DNA of 64,000 nt, taken from NCBI RefSeq assembly GCF_013782625.1, contig NZ_CP056199.1, forward strand, positions 3,118,588-3,182,587. Reading direction: 5' to 3'. The stretch's first letter is position 1, and each line of letters starts with the position of its first letter. This DNA comes from Enterobacter sp. RHBSTW-00994. GTDB taxonomy: Bacteria > Pseudomonadota > Gammaproteobacteria > Enterobacterales > Enterobacteriaceae. Of this stretch, positions 29,113 to 43,624 are shown piece after piece. The position numbers and the translations under genes are program-made. The notes beneath the pieces were generated by a model. It was given only the letters and a program-made list of their open reading frames with translations. It was not told the origin of the DNA and did not search any database.

Positions 29113-29196
29113 ATGAAAATATTATTGTGGATTATTTTAATTATTTTCCTGATTGGATTACTGGTGGTAACAGGTGTATTCAAGATGATTTTCTGA
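29113..29196 (+). CDS. yohP: Small membrane protein YohP
   Basis: 27 codons with AGGAGAGG at 29102-29109 and ATG at 29113. The product MKILLWIILIIFLIGLLVV plus TGVFKMIF is nearly identical to E. coli YohP, a 27-residue single-span inner-membrane protein studied as a model for post-translational insertion. It marks the edge of the conserved backbone: dusC, its E. coli neighbour, lies 6 kb away beyond the bgl operon. A hairpin follows at once. Confidence 0.93.
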   Translation: MKILLWIILIIFLIGLLVVTGVFKMIF

Positions 29197-29198
29197 TT

Positions 29199-29229
29199 AA
29201 TTTGCCCGGTATTTCACCGGGCAAATTTG
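29199..29229. terminator. Bidirectional terminator yohP / bglB
   Basis: AATTTGCCCGGT pairs with ACCGGGCAAATT around a 5-nt loop, between the convergent stops of yohP (29196) and bglB (29236). A/T-rich arms on both sides suit both strands. Confidence 0.7.
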
Positions 29230-29235
29230 ATTACG

Positions 29236-32627
<3,392 letters not shown>

Positions 32628-32638
32628 AGTTTTGAGGC

Positions 32639-33523
<885 letters not shown>

Positions 33524-33528
<5 letters not shown>

Positions 33529-33552
33529 TGCCTGCAGAAGCAGTAACAATCC
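33524..33552 (-). promoter_or_regulatory. Ribonucleic antiterminator (RAT), bglG leader
   Basis: Minus-strand GGATTGTTACTGC, a 4-nt loop, then GCAGGCAAAACC. It is nearly identical to the two other RATs of the operon, which predicts autoregulation of bglG. Confidence 0.94.
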
Positions 33553-33637
33553 AGTTCTGGCACTCTATCAGTTTCATTCGCAGCCTCAATCGGTCACGGG
33601 TAAAAACGTGACGCAGATCGAACTTGCCGCTGCGATA

Positions 33638-34993
33638 TTAGAACGTCACGACGGTTTTTAGCTCTGTCACCCATGCATCCTGAGTTCTGGAAATACCGCC
33701 AGGGTGATGCCAGTACTGAATACCCGGCTGTAACTCAAGCCACGCCACAGGCCGGAAACGATAGTAAAACTCTCCGTTCAGTGAATGACCTGGAACTGGA
33801 CGATATGCCGGGTCGTTGTAGTCAGAGATCCCACTCAGGCTATTCATATATCGCTGGTTGCGTGCGTACTGGTTGCTCATATCAATCCACGTCAGACCAA
33901 AGCCAATCCAGTCTTCCGGGCGGGCATCAAACAGCCCGCGATAACGCAACGAAGCGGCATAAACCTGATGCATGTAGTTTGTGCTCTGATCGGCAAGACT
34001 CATGCTCAGGGAGGTACTTAACCCACGGCTGGGATCGTCCTGATGCTGCGTCAACTGCTGGTTAAGCCCTGCATACATGAACCAGGTACGATTATGTTTC
34101 TCATAACCGTCTGGATCGCTTGCACCCGCACCGCCCGATTCGCCGCGATAGAGATCGGTTTGCGGCGCATTAGTGAACACCACGCCCAGGTTATAAGCTC
34201 CCGGCAAGCCGTTGATCAGAGGACGGGCCTCAATTTCCACCGGCAACAATACCCCTTTGCTGCCTTTCGTGGACCAGCTCCAGGCATGGTTACGGCTGGA
34301 GGCATCCGGATTCTGCTCCATCACACCGCCTTTTAAGGTGACGGTTGGTGTGATTTTGTACTCCAGCGTGGTTCCCCAGGTATGGACGTTCCAGTTGTTC
34401 CAGGTCAGGGAGTTGGCTGATTTTCCGCCGCATTGAGAGAGCATCTGGAAGTCACACGGAATGATTTGATCGAAGGTCTGAACTTTATTCATCATCCCGA
34501 TACGCCAGGTCAAACGTCGGTCGTCAAAGCTCCGGGCAAACGTCAGCCAACCCAGACGAGTGATGGACTGCCCGCCCCAGCTTTCCTGCGTCAAATCGTT
34601 AAAGTTAACGCGCGGGTCCTGCACCCGTTTGGTGGTAAGATCGTCGTTATGGTTACGGTTGACGATATTCCCTTCAATTCGTGCATCCGCAATGCCCGTC
34701 CAGCGCTCCAGATCCTGGTTGAACGTCAGGGCAAACTGATCGATATAGGCCACATGCGAATCGTGGTTGTAACCTCCGCCACCATTCCAGCCAATTTCAT
34801 TCAGATAACCCAGATTCCAGGTAAAACCGTTATCGTTAAGAATCTTACGAATACCAAGCATATCCCCCAGAATCGGATCGGGCGGAGCCTCAAAACCCAA
34901 AACTGTTCCGTTCCACTCTTGCGCCATCGACAGAGGAGAAAACGTCAATAAGGCAAGTGCGCACAGCTTATAGTGAATATTTTTATGTGCCAT
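33638..34993 (-). CDS. OprB-family carbohydrate-selective porin
   Basis: 451 residues from ATG 34993; the frame is open to 35068 but the extension precedes the signal peptide. Signal MAHKNIHYKLCALALLTFSPLSMAQ, cleavage near 25. The mature barrel has the family end IQYWHHPGG...AWVTELKTVVTF with a terminal aromatic, and many alternating aromatic strands. OprB-type porins admit sugars across the outer membrane. It is unlike the E. coli BglH/LamB porin that ends the bgl operon there. Here the porin is the first gene and has its own RAT/terminator leader, so it is controlled by the downstream BglG. Confidence 0.88.
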   Translation of the reverse strand: MAHKNIHYKLCALALLTFSPLSMAQEWNGTVLGFEAPPDPILGDMLGIRKILNDNGFTWNLGYLNEIGWNGGGGYNHDSHVAYIDQFALTFNQDLERWTGIADARIEGNIVNRNHNDDLTTKRVQDPRVNFNDLTQESWGGQSITRLGWLTFARSFDDRRLTWRIGMMNKVQTFDQIIPCDFQMLSQCGGKSANSLTWNNWNVHTWGTTLEYKITPTVTLKGGVMEQNPDASSRNHAWSWSTKGSKGVLLPVEIEARPLINGLPGAYNLGVVFTNAPQTDLYRGESGGAGASDPDGYEKHNRTWFMYAGLNQQLTQHQDDPSRGLSTSLSMSLADQSTNYMHQVYAASLRYRGLFDARPEDWIGFGLTWIDMSNQYARNQRYMNSLSGISDYNDPAYRPVPGHSLNGEFYYRFRPVAWLELQPGIQYWHHPGGISRTQDAWVTELKTVVTF

Positions 34994-35180
34994 AATGAAA
35001 ACCTGTGATTGAGTATTTAGTGCGTAACCGGTCGCAGGCAATTTATATATTGCCTGTCGTCTTTTCATTTATTTTTTGCGTAATAGCAGCCCTGCAGTTA
35101 TCAATAACCACAACATGCATGCCGATATCGTTCAGAGCCAGGTGTTAAAGCAAATTTTTCTCCTGCGTAAATAACAGGCA

Positions 35181-35232
35181 AAAAAAAACCTAAGTGCTCC
35201 ACAACGACAAATGCCGTGGAACGCTTAGGTTT
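35181..35232 (-). terminator. Porin leader terminator (antitermination target)
   Basis: On the minus strand AACCTAAGCGTTCCACGGCA pairs with its near-complement ending CACTTAGGTT, followed by about eight T. The long stem is the strongest of the three terminators in the operon. Confidence 0.9.
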
Positions 35233-35255
35233 TGCCTGTTAGCCAGTAACAATCC
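35228..35255 (-). promoter_or_regulatory. Ribonucleic antiterminator (RAT), porin leader
   Basis: Minus-strand GGATTGTTACTGGCTA then ACAGGCAAAACC. It shares the AACC with the terminator just downstream, so the two folds are exclusive. Confidence 0.93.
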
Positions 35256-35348
35256 TGCGTTGAAAACAGTGGCACATTAACACCATCGCGCCACGTTGCA
35301 AACTGAGAATATTTTATATTTTAAAAAATGTGAGCGAATTAACGCTTA
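35256..35348 (-). promoter_or_regulatory. Probable bgl operon promoter region
   Basis: The stretch before the first RAT contains an A/T-only core (35307-35329) fitting a -10 region and a TGTGA half-site at 35330-35334 that could be a CRP half-site near the dusC stop. The second CRP half-site is poor. Assignment is by position. Confidence 0.35.
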
Positions 35349-36281
35349 TTATTTTGACTGTATCACTCGTGCAATATCTGCGGAGGTCTGTAAGGTACGG
35401 ATCTCCTGAAATAACCCTAACGCTTCACTGTATTCTTTACGTAAATAACTCAGCCACTGCTTAATACGCGCCACATGATACAACCCTGTGTCACCCTGTT
35501 TTTCCAGACGGGTATATTTTTGCAAAAGCGTGACAACATCAGACCAGGCCATACGGGGCTCATTGTATTTCAGCACCCGGCTGAGATTCGGGACATTCAG
35601 CGCCCCACGACCGATCATCACGGAATCACAGCCCGTCTCTTTCATACAAGCCTGAGCACTCTCATAATCCCAGATTTCACCATTGGCGATAACCGGGATC
35701 GTCAGCCTGTGACGGATCTCGCCAATAGCCTGCCAGTTGATCCGCTCAGCTTTATAGCCGTCTTCTTTCGTCCGCCCGTGCACCACCAGTTCGGTTGCTC
35801 CGGCCTGCTGTACTGCATCGGCAATTTCAAACTGCCGGGCATCGCTATCCCAGCCCAGGCGCACTTTCACCGTCACCGGCAGATGGGAAGGAACGGCTTC
35901 ACGCATCGCTTTCGCACCGCGATAAATCAGCTCCGGATCTTTCAGCAAAGTCGCTCCACCGCCGCTACCGTTTACCATTTTTGATGGGCAACCGCAGTTG
36001 AGATCAACACCGTAAGAACCCAGTTCCACAGCGCGCGCGGCGTTCTCCGCCAGCCATTCAGGATACTGACCCAGGAGCTGAATACGCACTAACGTGCCGG
36101 AAGTAGTGCGGCTCTGACGATGTAGCTCCGGGCAAAGCCTGTAGAATGATTTTACCGGCAGCAGCATATCAACCACGCGCAAAAACTCCGTGACGCAGAG
36201 ATCGTAGTCGTTTACCTCGGTCAGCAGCTCGCGCACCAGTGAGTCGAGCACGCCTTCCATTGGGGCCAGTAAAACACGCAT
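35349..36281 (-). CDS. dusC: tRNA-dihydrouridine(16) synthase DusC
   Basis: 310 residues of the Dus TIM barrel, reducing U16 of tRNA with FMN and NADPH. Visible: APMEGVLD at the N-terminus, catalytic Cys98 in NCGCPSK, the KVRLGWD and VHGRT flavin contacts, and [10 protein letters not shown]. The C-terminal helical domain (about 240-310) recognises tRNA. Backbone gene; yohP is its expected neighbour, separated here by the bgl operon. Confidence 0.95.
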   Translation of the reverse strand: MRVLLAPMEGVLDSLVRELLTEVNDYDLCVTEFLRVVDMLLPVKSFYRLCPELHRQSRTTSGTLVRIQLLGQYPEWLAENAARAVELGSYGVDLNCGCPSKMVNGSGGGATLLKDPELIYRGAKAMREAVPSHLPVTVKVRLGWDSDARQFEIADAVQQAGATELVVHGRTKEDGYKAERINWQAIGEIRHRLTIPVIANGEIWDYESAQACMKETGCDSVMIGRGALNVPNLSRVLKYNEPRMAWSDVVTLLQKYTRLEKQGDTGLYHVARIKQWLSYLRKEYSEALGLFQEIRTLQTSADIARVIQSK

Positions 36282-36322
36282 ATCAGTACCTGTGAAAAAA
36301 GACGCGCTATGGTATCTGCTCT

Positions 36323-37120
36323 CTATACCGCTGGGAAGCCCTTCTGCTCAGGAAGAAATTCTCCCGGCGTGGCATTCAGGATAGAGCGAAACGCTGCGGC
36401 GAATGATGACTGGCCTGAAAAGCCCAGCATCCAGGCCACCTGCTTGACAGGTATCCCGTTAGCGAGCAGATCCAGAGAGGCGCAAATCCGCGCTCGTTGC
36501 CGCCAGGCGCGGAAACTAAACCCCGTGTCTTTGATAAACAGACGCGAGAATGTGCGCTCAGACATCGCCGCTCGCTCCGCCAGTATTTCCATAGGCATAT
36601 CCCAGAGATTATTCGCAATGATCTCCCGCGCGGTACGCTGCAATCTCTCATCGACAGGCATAGGGAGTTCGGCCGAAATATGTTGCGTTTCACTCAGGAT
36701 TTCCAGCAGCAGAACCGCCATCGTACGCTGGCTAGCCTGGCTGTAACCAGCGCTGAACAACCCGCCGATCAGCTCTTTAAACAGCGGCGTGGCCATGATC
36801 ACATGGACCTCCTCTTTTCGCGTAAAAGGCTCGCAGAGGGCGATCAGAGACGGGCTAAACCAGATTGCGCGTAACGCTGTCTCAGACAGCACGCTGTAGG
36901 TATGCTCCTGAAAAGGGGGGATCCAGAGCGCGCGCTGAGGCGGGATCACCCAGCGCTGCCTGTCGGTTTCCACCAGCATGACCCCTTTTGTCGCAAACAG
37001 AAGCTGTCCCTGCGCGTGATGATGGGGAGGATCGACTTCACCGCGTGCGTAGTTAATTGCCCCTCTGGACCAGCCGATCGCGTCATCGTGAATTGGCGTT
37101 CTGTCTATAATGGTTGGCAT
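36323..37120 (-). CDS. AraC-family transcriptional regulator
   Basis: 265 residues from ATG 37120, which follows GGGGAG. An N-terminal cupin-like sensor (about 20-110, [23 protein letters not shown]) precedes a C-terminal double helix-turn-helix (about 160-258, [21 protein letters not shown] and [22 protein letters not shown]). It is divergent from the amidotransferase-like gene with 59 nt between, so that gene is its likely target. The ligand is unknown. Not part of the E. coli dusC-yohJ interval. Confidence 0.9.
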   Translation of the reverse strand: MPTIIDRTPIHDDAIGWSRGAINYARGEVDPPHHHAQGQLLFATKGVMLVETDRQRWVIPPQRALWIPPFQEHTYSVLSETALRAIWFSPSLIALCEPFTRKEEVHVIMATPLFKELIGGLFSAGYSQASQRTMAVLLLEILSETQHISAELPMPVDERLQRTAREIIANNLWDMPMEILAERAAMSERTFSRLFIKDTGFSFRAWRQRARICASLDLLANGIPVKQVAWMLGFSGQSSFAAAFRSILNATPGEFLPEQKGFPAV

Positions 37121-37179
37121 TTCACCGTCTCCCCTTACCGTTAAGATGATGCTTGTACACGTTTCCAGAGAGAGCCGCA

Positions 37180-37899
37180 ATGCACATCCATTTTATTATC
37201 CATGAACATTTCGAAGCGCCCGGAGCGTATGCCCGCTGGGCCCGCGAGCGCGGTTATACCGTAACTGACTCACGCGTCTATGCAGGCGATCCCCTGCCGG
37301 AAAACCTGAGCACTATCGATTTTCTTATCATCATGGGCGGCCCGCAGTCACCCACCACTACGCGTCAGGAATGCGCCTGGTTCGATGCGCAGGCGGAAAT
37401 AGCGGCCATTAACCGCGCCATTGACGCTCAAAAAGTGGTCATTGGCGTCTGCCTCGGCTCGCAGCTTATCGGTGAAGCCCTCGGCGCGCCGTTTAGTCAC
37501 AGCCCGGAAAAAGAGATCGGCCTGTTCCCCATTACGCTGACAGCGGCAGGCAGAGCCAACCCGCTATTTTCAGACTTCAGCAACGTTCTTGACGTTGGCC
37601 ACTGGCATAACGACATGCCTGGGTTAACCCCGCAGGCTGAGGTTCTGGCCTGCAGCGAAGGCTGCCCACGCCAGATAGTGCAGTACAGTGAATGGGTGTA
37701 CGGATTCCAGTGCCACATGGAACTGACATCAGAAGTCGTTGAGCTGTTGATCGCGCACTCAGAGAGCGACTTACAGCGGGCAGGCGAATTCCGTTTTGTG
37801 GAAACGCCGGAGCAATTGCGCGCTCATCGTTACCAGGAGATGAACCAGACGTTATTTACCTTCCTGGATAAACTTGCCGCCCGTTATATTGCCCAGTAA
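37180..37899 (+). CDS. Class I glutamine amidotransferase-like protein
   Basis: 239 residues from ATG 37180, with GAGAGAG upstream. The GATase1 triad is visible: Cys91 in GVCLGSQLIGEALG, His179 in GFQCHMEL and Glu181. It resembles the single-domain GMP-synthase-like amidotransferases, which hydrolyse glutamine or gamma-glutamyl compounds; there is no synthetase domain. A role in gamma-glutamyl cleavage is possible but not shown. Divergent from the AraC regulator. Confidence 0.9.
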   Translation: MHIHFIIHEHFEAPGAYARWARERGYTVTDSRVYAGDPLPENLSTIDFLIIMGGPQSPTTTRQECAWFDAQAEIAAINRAIDAQKVVIGVCLGSQLIGEALGAPFSHSPEKEIGLFPITLTAAGRANPLFSDFSNVLDVGHWHNDMPGLTPQAEVLACSEGCPRQIVQYSEWVYGFQCHMELTSEVVELLIAHSESDLQRAGEFRFVETPEQLRAHRYQEMNQTLFTFLDKLAARYIAQ

Positions 37900-37932
37900 A
37901 AGAGGGACAGCGATACCCCCTTTCTGGTTTGC

Positions 37933-38712
37933 TTAGTCCGGAATAGTCTCTTCCGGGCGCAACGTCAGCACCTCAAAACCATCCGCCGTCACCGCAATGG
38001 TATGTTCCCATTGCGCTGACAGTTTTTTGTCACGGGTAACCACGGTCCAGCCATCTTTTTTAGTTTTGATCCTGCTGTCGCCCTGGTTGATCATCGGTTC
38101 GATGGTAAACACCATCCCCTCCTGCAAAACAACGCCCTCACCCGGTTTTCCGTAGTGCAATACCTGTGGCTCTTCATGCATCTCTTTGCCGACACCGTGT
38201 CCGCAATATTCACGCACCACACTATAGCCGTGACTTTCTACATATGACTGAATGGCATAGCCAATGTCCCCAAGCGTCGCGCCAGGTTTCACAACCTTGA
38301 TACCTTTCCACAGGGCTTCGTAGGTTTTTTTCACTAACCGACGCGCCAGTGGAGACACTTCACCAATCAGGTACATTTTGCTGGAATCTGCAATCATGCC
38401 GCCATTCTCAAGCGTGATATCGACATTCACGATCGAACCAACTTTGAGATGTTCTGACTCTTTTGGAATGCCATGGCACACAACCTCATTTACCGAGGTA
38501 TTCAGAACATACGGGAAATCATATTGCCCTTTGCTGGCCGGGCGGGAGTGCAGCTCATTGACAATAAAATCTTCTACGCGATTGTTGATCGCCATCGTCG
38601 TTACGCCCGGCACAATAAAGTCATCTAACAGGGTAAAAACAGAGGCCAGCAGTTCACCGGCATGACGCTGGCTGGCAAGCTCGTCTGCGGTTTTAATGAT
38701 TATTGACGGCAT
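37933..38712 (-). CDS. Type I methionine aminopeptidase, second copy
   Basis: 259 residues. All MetAP metal ligands are in place: Asp98 (NVDIT), Asp109 (ADSSKM), His172 (GHGVGKEMHEEP), Glu205 (FTIEPM) and Glu236 (QWEHT), plus the substrate His80 (VCHGIP). It should be an active metallo-peptidase removing initiator methionine. The housekeeping map gene normally sits next to rpsB-tsf, so this is probably a paralog; I did not see the rest of the genome. Its ATG lies inside the ParD-like gene (20-nt overlap) behind an exceptionally strong ribosome binding site, GGAGGTGA at 4-nt spacing. Confidence 0.93.
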   Translation of the reverse strand: MPSIIIKTADELASQRHAGELLASVFTLLDDFIVPGVTTMAINNRVEDFIVNELHSRPASKGQYDFPYVLNTSVNEVVCHGIPKESEHLKVGSIVNVDITLENGGMIADSSKMYLIGEVSPLARRLVKKTYEALWKGIKVVKPGATLGDIGYAIQSYVESHGYSVVREYCGHGVGKEMHEEPQVLHYGKPGEGVVLQEGMVFTIEPMINQGDSRIKTKKDGWTVVTRDKKLSAQWEHTIAVTADGFEVLTLRPEETIPD

Positions 38713-38911
38713 TGATCACCTCCAGCAGTCGGTCGGATCCTGATTTCAACATCATCATCTTGATCTGTTGATAGTTCAGGTCAGGATAGAGTTCGCTCAT
38801 CATTCCCAGACGGATCCAGTATTCGGCCTGCGCATTGACCGAGCGAGACATCGCCTTGCTGGCATCACGAATATCGTCATGGAGCAGGTCTGAAATTTTT
38901 ACGATTCCCAT
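38693..38911 (-). CDS. ParD-like antitoxin-family protein
   Basis: 72 residues. The N-terminus (VKISDLLHDDIRDASKAMSRSVNAQAEYWIRLGMM) has the ribbon-helix-helix pattern of the ParD-like family. The C-terminal 35 residues would be the partner-binding part. No ParE, RelE or other classical toxin follows; the next gene, overlapping by 20 nt and co-directional, encodes a methionine aminopeptidase. The start lacks a good Shine-Dalgarno. The upstream region holds two copies of GGAATGT and inverted repeats suited to autoregulation. Toxin-antitoxin function is inferred only. Confidence 0.82.
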   Translation of the reverse strand: MGIVKISDLLHDDIRDASKAMSRSVNAQAEYWIRLGMMSELYPDLNYQQIKMMMLKSGSDRLLEVINAVNNH

Positions 38912-38938
38912 TTATACACACCGTTACGTTTTATATAT

Positions 38939-39009
38939 GGAATGTATATTCTCATGTCGCGGGAGCGCTGTCCATTTGGGGAAATGCCCGACGTTCCATT
39001 CTGGAATGT
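38939..39009. repeat. GGAATGT repeats upstream of the ParD-like gene
   Basis: GGAATGT occurs at 38939-38945 and again at 39003-39009. The second copy forms an imperfect inverted repeat with ACGTTCC at 38991-38997 (5-nt gap). The first is part of the short inverted repeat GAATGTATATTC. They lie in the divergent region with yohJ and could be operators for the ribbon-helix-helix protein. Confidence 0.4.
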
Positions 39010-39096
39010 CTGGTATGCTCAAAATTCATGTTGTGATCCGTGGCACATTTCTGGGTTTAATTGTATGATGAATGCGTTTCATCAAGGACTTTCACC

Positions 39097-39495
39097 ATGA
39101 GTAAATCATTGAATACTATCTGGCAATATCTGCGCGCATTCGTCCTGATTTATGCCTGTCTGTACGCCGGGATCTTCATCGCTTCGCTGCTGCCCATCAC
39201 CATCCCGGGTAGCATTATCGGGATGTTGATTCTGTTTGTTCTGCTGGCACTGCAAATTCTGCCGGCAAAATGGGTCAACCCTGGTTGCTTCGTGCTCATT
39301 CGCTATATGGCGCTACTGTTCGTCCCCATCGGCGTTGGAGTGATGCAATATTATGATTTGCTCAAAGCGCAGTTCGGACCCATTGTGGTCTCCTGTACCG
39401 TGAGTACGCTGGTCGTCCTCCTGGTGGTGAGCTGGAGTTCGCATCTGGTGCATGGCGAACGTAAAGTGGTCGGGCAGAAAGGGGCAAAACAATGA
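39097..39495 (+). CDS. yohJ: LrgA-like membrane protein YohJ
   Basis: 132 residues from ATG 39097 after AAGGA, the E. coli length. Four membrane spans of the CidA/LrgA family ([36 protein letters not shown]). These act with an LrgB partner in murein-hydrolase or metabolite export; the YohJ/YohK pair is linked in E. coli to pyruvate-family transport. Overlaps yohK by 4 nt. Confidence 0.94.
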   Translation: MSKSLNTIWQYLRAFVLIYACLYAGIFIASLLPITIPGSIIGMLILFVLLALQILPAKWVNPGCFVLIRYMALLFVPIGVGVMQYYDLLKAQFGPIVVSCTVSTLVVLLVVSWSSHLVHGERKVVGQKGAKQ

Positions 39496-40187
39496 TGGCT
39501 AATATCTGGTGGTCGCTACCGTTAACTCTGGTGGTATTCTTCGCCGCGCGTAAACTTGCCGCACGCTTTAAAATGCCATTACTGAATCCCCTGCTGGTGG
39601 CAATGGTAGTGATTATTCCTTTTTTGCTGCTCACCGGGATCCCTTATGAACGCTACTTTGCTGGCAGTAAAATTTTAAACGACCTGCTGCAACCCGCCGT
39701 CGTTGCGCTCGCTTTTCCTTTATATGAGCAGCTACACCAGATCCGCGCCCGCTGGAAATCAATCATTACCATCTGCTTCTTCGGCAGCCTGGTCGCGATG
39801 ATCACCGGGACATCGGTAGCTTTGCTGATGGGGGCCTCGCCACAGATTGCCGCCTCAATCTTACCGAAATCCGTAACGACCCCTATCGCCATGGCAGTTG
39901 GCGGCAGCATCGGCGGCATTCCGGCTATTAGCGCCGTGTGCGTAATATTCGTCGGTATTCTTGGCGCTGTTTTCGGACATACATTATTGAATGCGATGCG
40001 GATTCACACCAAAGCTGCCCGTGGTCTGGCGATGGGAACCGCATCACATGCCCTGGGCACTGCACGATGCGCTGAGATGGATTACCAGGAAGGCGCATTT
40101 AGCTCCCTGGCTCTGGTCATTTGTGGGATCATGACCTCACTGATTGCCCCATTCCTGTTCCCGGTTATTCTGGCGGTTGTGGGCTAA
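39492..40187 (+). CDS. yohK: LrgB-like membrane protein YohK
   Basis: 231 residues, LrgB/CidB family, with about six spans and the conserved [24 protein letters not shown] and [25 protein letters not shown] motifs. ATGA overlap with yohJ indicates coupling. A hairpin (AAATTTGCG / CGCAAATTT, 40187-40212) follows the stop. Confidence 0.95.
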   Translation: MMANIWWSLPLTLVVFFAARKLAARFKMPLLNPLLVAMVVIIPFLLLTGIPYERYFAGSKILNDLLQPAVVALAFPLYEQLHQIRARWKSIITICFFGSLVAMITGTSVALLMGASPQIAASILPKSVTTPIAMAVGGSIGGIPAISAVCVIFVGILGAVFGHTLLNAMRIHTKAARGLAMGTASHALGTARCAEMDYQEGAFSSLALVICGIMTSLIAPFLFPVILAVVG

Positions 40188-40241
40188 AATTTGCGATGCG
40201 TCGCGCAAATTTCATTTTGTTTTCATAAGTTGCATACATAA

Positions 40242-40257
40242 TGAGAAGTGGATCACA
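40242..40257 (+). promoter_or_regulatory. CRP site in the cdd promoter
   Basis: TGAGA, six bases, then TCACA: nine of ten matches to the CRP core. E. coli cdd is controlled by CRP and CytR. TTGCAT at 40230-40235 upstream resembles a CytR half-site. Confidence 0.7.
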
Positions 40258-40315
40258 TATAAAGCCCCACCGGCTCCGTACACTACCGATCCATTAACCT
40301 TTATGAGGCAACGCC

Positions 40316-41200
<885 letters not shown>

Positions 41201-41286
41201 TCCTCCTGTGCGGGCAGCAATGCCCGCGCATCTGGCGAAAATCCCCCCAATTAAACCGCTGTTTCTTGCGCTAACCAGGCGGGTAA

Positions 41287-42048
<762 letters not shown>

Positions 42049-42157
42049 TCCCGCATTTAGACTTTCTTTACGCTTGCGGGTTCTCTTTTTACCTCCTCTT
42101 TATCCCCCCCCTTTTAAGCTGAGTTCATCGCCATAACGGCCTCATTGAAAAAAGAAT

Positions 42158-43576
42158 ATGAACTCCATTATGAATGCTTTTTTCCTGAAAAATATCCGCC
42201 CATACTTTAACTTTCCGGGGCCATCTGTGCCCACTGCGCTAAATTCAGGCCTCTACCTTGATGAAAAAATCGACGTATTAACTCCCCCTCTTCAATCAGA
42301 TGTAAAGGACTATCTCAGTCGCTATCCGCAGACGAAACATGTGGACGTTTATCTCAACGATATCAATGGCACAATGCGCGGGAAACGCCTGGCCGTTGAA
42401 AACCTGCTCACTCTTGAAAAGGGTTGCTACTTTCCGCTCTCCGTCTATTCCATGGATCAAAAAGGGAAAATTGCCCCACAGTCGGCCTGTCTCACGCTTC
42501 AGGATGAACCCGACAGACTCTGTTTACCCGTTGCGGGTACGCTTCACCCCTCACCTCTTGACCCTCACCATACCGCGCAAATCATGTTGACCATGCAAGA
42601 GAACGAAAATCAGCCCTGTCAGCTTGAGCCACGGGTTATTTTGCAGAATGTACTGGCTCGCTTTCATCAACATGGACTGTATCCGGTTGTCGCCCCTGAA
42701 ATCGAATTCTACCTGACCAGTCAACATCCTGAAGATGAACGTGGTCAGGGTTGTTTTCATATGGACGCCTCGACAAGCCATGCGGCACTTTTCGACGAAC
42801 TGGAGCAACTTGCTCAAATACAACGTATTCCGCTCACCGGGATTGTAGCCGAAGCCGAACCGTGCCAGTTTGAACTCAACCTGAAACACAGCCACCGTGT
42901 CGTTGAGATTTGCGATAACATACTCGCCCTGCGCCGCCTGACCCGCTTCGTCGCGGAGAAACAGGGTCTCCAGGCAACCTTTATGGCAAAACCTTACAGC
43001 CATCAATCCGGCAGCGGCCTGCATTTCCATTTCAGCCTGAACGATCTTCACAGGGAGAACGTCTTTGCCTCGCCAGCGGATGACCTGAACAGCATGGTGC
43101 GTCTGTGTCTTGCTGGTCAGTTGGCGCTCATGCCTGCTTCTGTCGCCATTCTTGCCCCCGGTGTTAACGCCTTTCGCCGTCTGCGCAAAAATCTGAATGA
43201 GCCGCTATTCAACTCCTGGGGATACAACAACCGCTCAGCGGCACTCCGTATCCCATGTTCTGATGAAGGTAACCGACGCATTGAATATCGCCTCGCGGGT
43301 GCGGATGCAAATCCTTATCTGGTGGTAGCGACGGCGCTTACCGGCATGCTGTATGGACTGGAGAACGTTGACGAGCGCGACTTATCTGAACCTCAACAGG
43401 CCGAACCCGTTCTGCCTTTGTTTCAGCATCAGGCCATTGAGCAGTTTGCGCAGAGTGAGTATCTCACTGCGAGCCTGGGAGAGGCATTCTCGCAGCAATG
43501 GATTGCCTGTAAGTTATCTGAGCTGGCGTGGTTTGAAAGCATTGTCACCGAGCAGGAATCTGCTCTGGTACGTTAA
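42158..43576 (+). CDS. PuuA-like glutamine synthetase family protein
   Basis: 472 residues, close to the gamma-glutamyl-amine ligase PuuA. It has the PuuA-type LNDINGTMRGKRLAVENL, PEIEFYL metal ligands, AEAEPCQFELNLKH, GSGLHFHFS, and the C-terminal NNRSAALRIPC...RIEYRLAGADANPYL. Catalytic motifs look intact. The N-terminal extension of about 20 residues before the PuuA-aligned region is unusual, and the start (ATG 42158 or 42170) has a weak ribosome binding site. It stands alone: no puuB, C or D is nearby. It occupies the place of yeiS-preTA in E. coli. Substrate unknown; a polyamine such as diaminopropane is only a guess. Confidence 0.88.
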   Translation: MNSIMNAFFLKNIRPYFNFPGPSVPTALNSGLYLDEKIDVLTPPLQSDVKDYLSRYPQTKHVDVYLNDINGTMRGKRLAVENLLTLEKGCYFPLSVYSMDQKGKIAPQSACLTLQDEPDRLCLPVAGTLHPSPLDPHHTAQIMLTMQENENQPCQLEPRVILQNVLARFHQHGLYPVVAPEIEFYLTSQHPEDERGQGCFHMDASTSHAALFDELEQLAQIQRIPLTGIVAEAEPCQFELNLKHSHRVVEICDNILALRRLTRFVAEKQGLQATFMAKPYSHQSGSGLHFHFSLNDLHRENVFASPADDLNSMVRLCLAGQLALMPASVAILAPGVNAFRRLRKNLNEPLFNSWGYNNRSAALRIPCSDEGNRRIEYRLAGADANPYLVVATALTGMLYGLENVDERDLSEPQQAEPVLPLFQHQAIEQFAQSEYLTASLGEAFSQQWIACKLSELAWFESIVTEQESALVR

Positions 43577-43605
43577 AAATAAAACAGCCCGCTCAATGAG
43601 CGGGC
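43575..43605 (-). terminator. mgl operon terminator
   Basis: Perfect 9-bp stem (GCCCGCTCA / TGAGCGGGC) with a 1-nt gap on paper and, on the minus strand, a following T-rich tract (TGTTTTATTTTT). It lies 20 nt after mglC. It also abuts the stop of the glutamine synthetase gene on the plus strand. Confidence 0.88.
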
Positions 43606-43624
43606 CTGATAAGGCAAGCAGAGA

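Noticed and set aside
38693..38911. Classical ParDE toxin-antitoxin module
   Set aside because: No ParE/RelE fold gene adjoins; the next gene is plainly a methionine aminopeptidase.
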